This document shows, in pieces, positions 61,839 to 64,000 of a stretch of DNA of 64,000 bases. Under the pieces are notes generated by a model. It was not told where the DNA came from and ran no database searches. It saw only the letters and a list, made by a program, of their open reading frames with translations. Where the stretch lies: contig CAVYPR010000006.1 in assembly GCA_963770505.1 (NCBI GenBank), forward strand, positions 496,001 through 560,000. The letters are read 5' to 3'. This DNA comes from CAVYPR01 sp963770505. GTDB taxonomy: Bacteria; Actinomycetota; Acidimicrobiia; Acidimicrobiales; RAAP-2. The first letter of the stretch is position 1. Each line of letters begins with the position of its first letter. A program made the position numbers and the translations under genes.

Positions 61839-62963
61839 GTGCCTCCCGAGAAGCTCCACTGGGCACACCTCTACGACGAGGTGGTGACCTCCGGCCTGTG
61901 CACCGGCTGCTCGGCCTGCGTGGTGGTCTGCCCCTACGACGTGCTCGGCTACGACGACGCCGGCGGCCGCTACAAGCCGTTCCACGTCGAGGCCGACGGG
62001 GGGGCCGAGAGCTGCACCCACGGGGTGAAGGGCTGCACGCTGTGCACCAGGGCCTGCCCGCGTTTTCGCACCTGGGAGCCCGAGATCGACCAGCACCTCT
62101 TCGGCCGCGAGCGGACCGAGGACGAGGTGTCGGGCGTCGCCGTCGACGTCGTGCTGGCCCGGGCCACCGACCCCGAGGTGCGCGCCGTCGGCCAGGACGG
62201 AGGGTTCGTCTCGGCCCTGCTCGTCTTCGCCCTCGAGCACGACCTGATCGACGCCGCCCTGGTCTCGGCCCTCGAGGGCGACGGCAGCACCTGGAAGGCG
62301 GTGCCCGCCGTGGCCCGCACCCGGGCCGAGCTCCTGGCCACCGCCGGCTCGCGCTACACGTACTCGGCCAACCCCATGGCCTACGGCGAGGCCATCGAAG
62401 GCGGCGCCGAGCGGATCGCCCTGGTGGGCATGGGCTGCCAGGCCTCGGCCCCGCCGGTGATGGCCGCCCGCAAGGCCGGCAAGGTGGCCCGGCGCTTCGC
62501 CCTGTCCATCGGCCTCATGTGCTCGAAGACCTTCGACGACGCCATCTTCCCCGAGCTGTTCGAGGCCCGCTACGGCCTGAAGCGCCAGGAGATCGTGAAG
62601 ATGAACATCAAGGGCGTCTTCCAGGTCTGGATGCGCGACGGCGCCTACCACGAGGTCCCGCTCAAGGAGGCGCACGCCTTCACCCGGGAGGGGTGCACGG
62701 CGTGCCCGGACTTCGCGGCCGAGCACGCCGACATCTCGACCGGCGGCATCGGGGCCTTCAACGACTGGACGCTCACCCTGGTCCGCACCGAGCGAGGCCG
62801 TGAGCTCTTCCACGCCATGGTGGCCGCCGACGCCGTCGAGGTGCGCCCCTCCGACGACGACCCGGGGGCCATCGCCCTCCTGCGCCGTCTCAGCAAGGTG
62901 AGCCGCAAGCGTTGGCCGGCCACCGCCGTCCCCATGCCGGGGCGCCTCCCGCCCGCCGGCTGA
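61839..62963 (+). CDS. F420 hydrogenase/dehydrogenase beta-subunit-like protein
   Basis: 374 aa. Two N-terminal Fe-S clusters from CTGCSACVVVCPYDVLG and GCTLCTRACPRF, then the FrhB-type N- and C-terminal domains (VGQDGGFVSALL, GMGCQASA, IGLMCSKTFDD, MNIKGVFQVW, and CTACPDFAAEHADIS). The family uses FAD and coenzyme F420 for electron transfer. It stands alone, as F420-dependent enzymes in actinobacteria often do. GTG start; divergent from the glycosylase. Confidence 0.9.
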   Translation: MPPEKLHWAHLYDEVVTSGLCTGCSACVVVCPYDVLGYDDAGGRYKPFHVEADGGAESCTHGVKGCTLCTRACPRFRTWEPEIDQHLFGRERTEDEVSGVAVDVVLARATDPEVRAVGQDGGFVSALLVFALEHDLIDAALVSALEGDGSTWKAVPAVARTRAELLATAGSRYTYSANPMAYGEAIEGGAERIALVGMGCQASAPPVMAARKAGKVARRFALSIGLMCSKTFDDAIFPELFEARYGLKRQEIVKMNIKGVFQVWMRDGAYHEVPLKEAHAFTREGCTACPDFAAEHADISTGGIGAFNDWTLTLVRTERGRELFHAMVAADAVEVRPSDDDPGAIALLRRLSKVSRKRWPATAVPMPGRLPPAG

Positions 62964-62991
62964 ACCTGGGGCCCGGCGGCCCGGCGGCGGC

Positions 62992-63669
62992 TCAGGCGCC
63001 GAGCTGGCGGACCCGCGCGAAGACGGCGTCGAGCATCTCCTCGGTGAGACGGCCGGTGAAGGTGTTCTGCTGGCTCGGGTGGTAGGAGCAGAGCAGGGTG
63101 CGGCCGCCGGGCAGGGGGTGCTCGGCCAGGTGTCCGAAGCGGGGCCGGGGCGACAGGGCGAACACCGAGGCCAGCGTGGCGGTGGCCAGCGCCCCCAGGG
63201 CCACCACCACCGGGGCCGTATCGAGCAGGGCGAGCTCCTTTTCGAGGTAGCCCAGGCAGTTGGCCCGCTCCTGGGGGGAGGGCCGGTTGTCCGGCGGGGC
63301 GCAGCGCACCGCCGCCGTCACCCAGGCGCCGTCGAGCTCGAGGCCGTCGTCGGCCGAGACGCTGGTCGGCTGGTTGGCGTAGCCGGCCCGCCACAGGGCA
63401 CGGTACAGCCAGTCCCCCGACCGGTCGCCGGTGAAGATGCGGCCGGTGCGGTTGGCCCCGTGGGCGGCCGGGGCCAGCCCCACGACGACGAGGCGGGCCG
63501 AGGGGTCGCCGAAGCCCGGGACGGGCCGCCCCCAGTACGTCTCGCCACAGAAGGCGGGGCGCGGGTGCGCCGCCACCGCCTCGCGCCAGGCCACCAGCCG
63601 CTCGCAGCGCCGGCAGGCGGTGATCTCGACCTCGAGCCGCAGAAGGGCTCGCTCGAGGTCGGGGGCCAC
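62992..63669 (-). CDS. Family 5 uracil-DNA glycosylase
   Basis: 225 aa. Motif 1 GLAPAAHGANRTGRIFTGD and motif 2 HPSQQNTFTGRLT mark the UDGb (family 5) group; Cys ligands for [4Fe-4S] in ACRRCERL, RCAPP and ANCLGYL. It removes uracil and other deaminated bases. GTG at 63669 keeps the normal N-terminus; the frame is open further but overlaps the divergent gene. It ends 28 bp from the convergent F420-type gene. Confidence 0.92.
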   Translation of the reverse strand: MAPDLERALLRLEVEITACRRCERLVAWREAVAAHPRPAFCGETYWGRPVPGFGDPSARLVVVGLAPAAHGANRTGRIFTGDRSGDWLYRALWRAGYANQPTSVSADDGLELDGAWVTAAVRCAPPDNRPSPQERANCLGYLEKELALLDTAPVVVALGALATATLASVFALSPRPRFGHLAEHPLPGGRTLLCSYHPSQQNTFTGRLTEEMLDAVFARVRQLGA

Positions 63670-63694
63670 GGGCCACAGCCTACGATTGGGGTCC

Positions 63695-64000
63695 GTGCCC
63701 GCCCCCCGGACCCCCCGCGCCGCCGCCCGCGGCACCACGCGCCACGGGCCGCGCCCCACCGTCGTCCTGCTGGTCCGCCACGGGCGGACCCCCACCACCG
63801 GAGCCCTGCTCCCGGGCCGCTCGGCGGGCCTGCACCTCTCCGAGGAGGGCCGCGCCCAGGCCGAGCGGGTGGCCGGGCGGGTGGCCGCCCTGCCCCGGCG
63901 ACCGGTCGCCGTCTACGCCTCGCCCCTCGAGCGCACCCGGGAGACGGCGGCGCCCGTCGCCCGCGCCCTGGGACTTCGGGTGCGCGGCGAGCCCGGCCTC
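63695..64000 (+). CDS. Histidine phosphatase (phosphoglycerate mutase) family, 5' part
   Basis: The frame is open to the end of the window, 102 codons. It reads an Arg/Pro-rich lead of about 22 residues and then TVVLLVRHGRTPTTG with the catalytic RHG, PGRSAGLHLSEEGRAQAERV and VYASPLERTRETA, the standard histidine phosphatase pattern. The start is GTG, 25 bp from the divergent glycosylase start. In actinobacteria such genes often lie near DNA repair or mycothiol genes; substrate unknown. Confidence 0.85.
   Translation, partial: MPAPRTPRAAARGTTRHGPRPTVVLLVRHGRTPTTGALLPGRSAGLHLSEEGRAQAERVAGRVAALPRRPVAVYASPLERTRETAAPVARALGLRVRGEPGL

Overview
The window is very GC-rich bacterial DNA (about 70% G+C by eye) with many GTG starts and 4-nt overlaps between genes. 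It looks like the chromosome of a high-GC actinomycete. Three things make Acidimicrobiia the best guess: the style of acyl-CoA/steroid-type catabolism, an F420-type iron-sulfur flavoprotein, and secreted proteins carrying 42-residue GYW...DGG...FG repeats. This is inference; no rRNA or other marker is present. No tRNA, CRISPR array, insertion sequence or phage gene was seen.

Region 1 (1 to about 22.4 kb) is an accessory catabolic island. It holds three AMP-forming acyl-CoA ligases, an SDR dehydrogenase, a fumarylacetoacetate-hydrolase-fold enzyme, a Rieske oxygenase, a ketosteroid-dehydrogenase-like flavoprotein, a 3Fe-4S-type ferredoxin, a type I Baeyer-Villiger monooxygenase, a tandem SDR, two amidohydrolases, a hotdog thioesterase, an SCP2-PhyH fusion, three EthD/NIPSNAP-like proteins, an intact alpha/beta hydrolase and one that has lost its nucleophile. 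Together they suggest CoA activation, ring or side-chain oxygenation and hydrolysis of a lipophilic (steroid-, terpenoid- or aromatic-like) compound. The substrate cannot be read from sequence.

Region 2 (22.6 to 51.2 kb) lies entirely on the minus strand. In transcription order it runs pstC-pstA-pstB-pstS, a secreted PstS-like protein, a membrane-anchored PBP-like protein, a sortase-fold protein with no catalytic residues left, two giant surface proteins (1816 and 1235 aa), a small secreted protein, a 901-aa propeller protein with a WxL-like C-terminus, a DUF916 (WxL-interacting-type) membrane protein, a neocarzinostatin-like membrane protein, then argS and an L,D-transpeptidase. The two giant genes share a 1.48-kb almost identical 5' part; their 3' parts differ (12 TIG domains against 2 TIG plus 3 FN3), and each ends in six 42-aa repeats. 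A 114-bp upstream block with identical internal spacing precedes two unrelated genes of this region. Its 22-nt-phased heptamers resemble those upstream of pstC, so the surface apparatus may be controlled by phosphate. This locus is the best candidate for an undescribed system: a sortase-independent, possibly phosphate-regulated surface layer or adhesin assembly.

Region 3 (51.5 to 64 kb) is mostly housekeeping: an FmdB zinc ribbon with a lipocalin-like partner, a DUF1543-like protein, aconitase, a PIG-L deacetylase, a DEAD-box helicase, a PrxQ peroxiredoxin, a membrane-anchored Thr/Pro-rich protein, an orphan solute-binding protein with its own 11-nt-phased upstream boxes, a Nei-type DNA glycosylase, an F420 hydrogenase beta-like protein, a family 5 uracil-DNA glycosylase and, cut by the window end, a histidine phosphatase.
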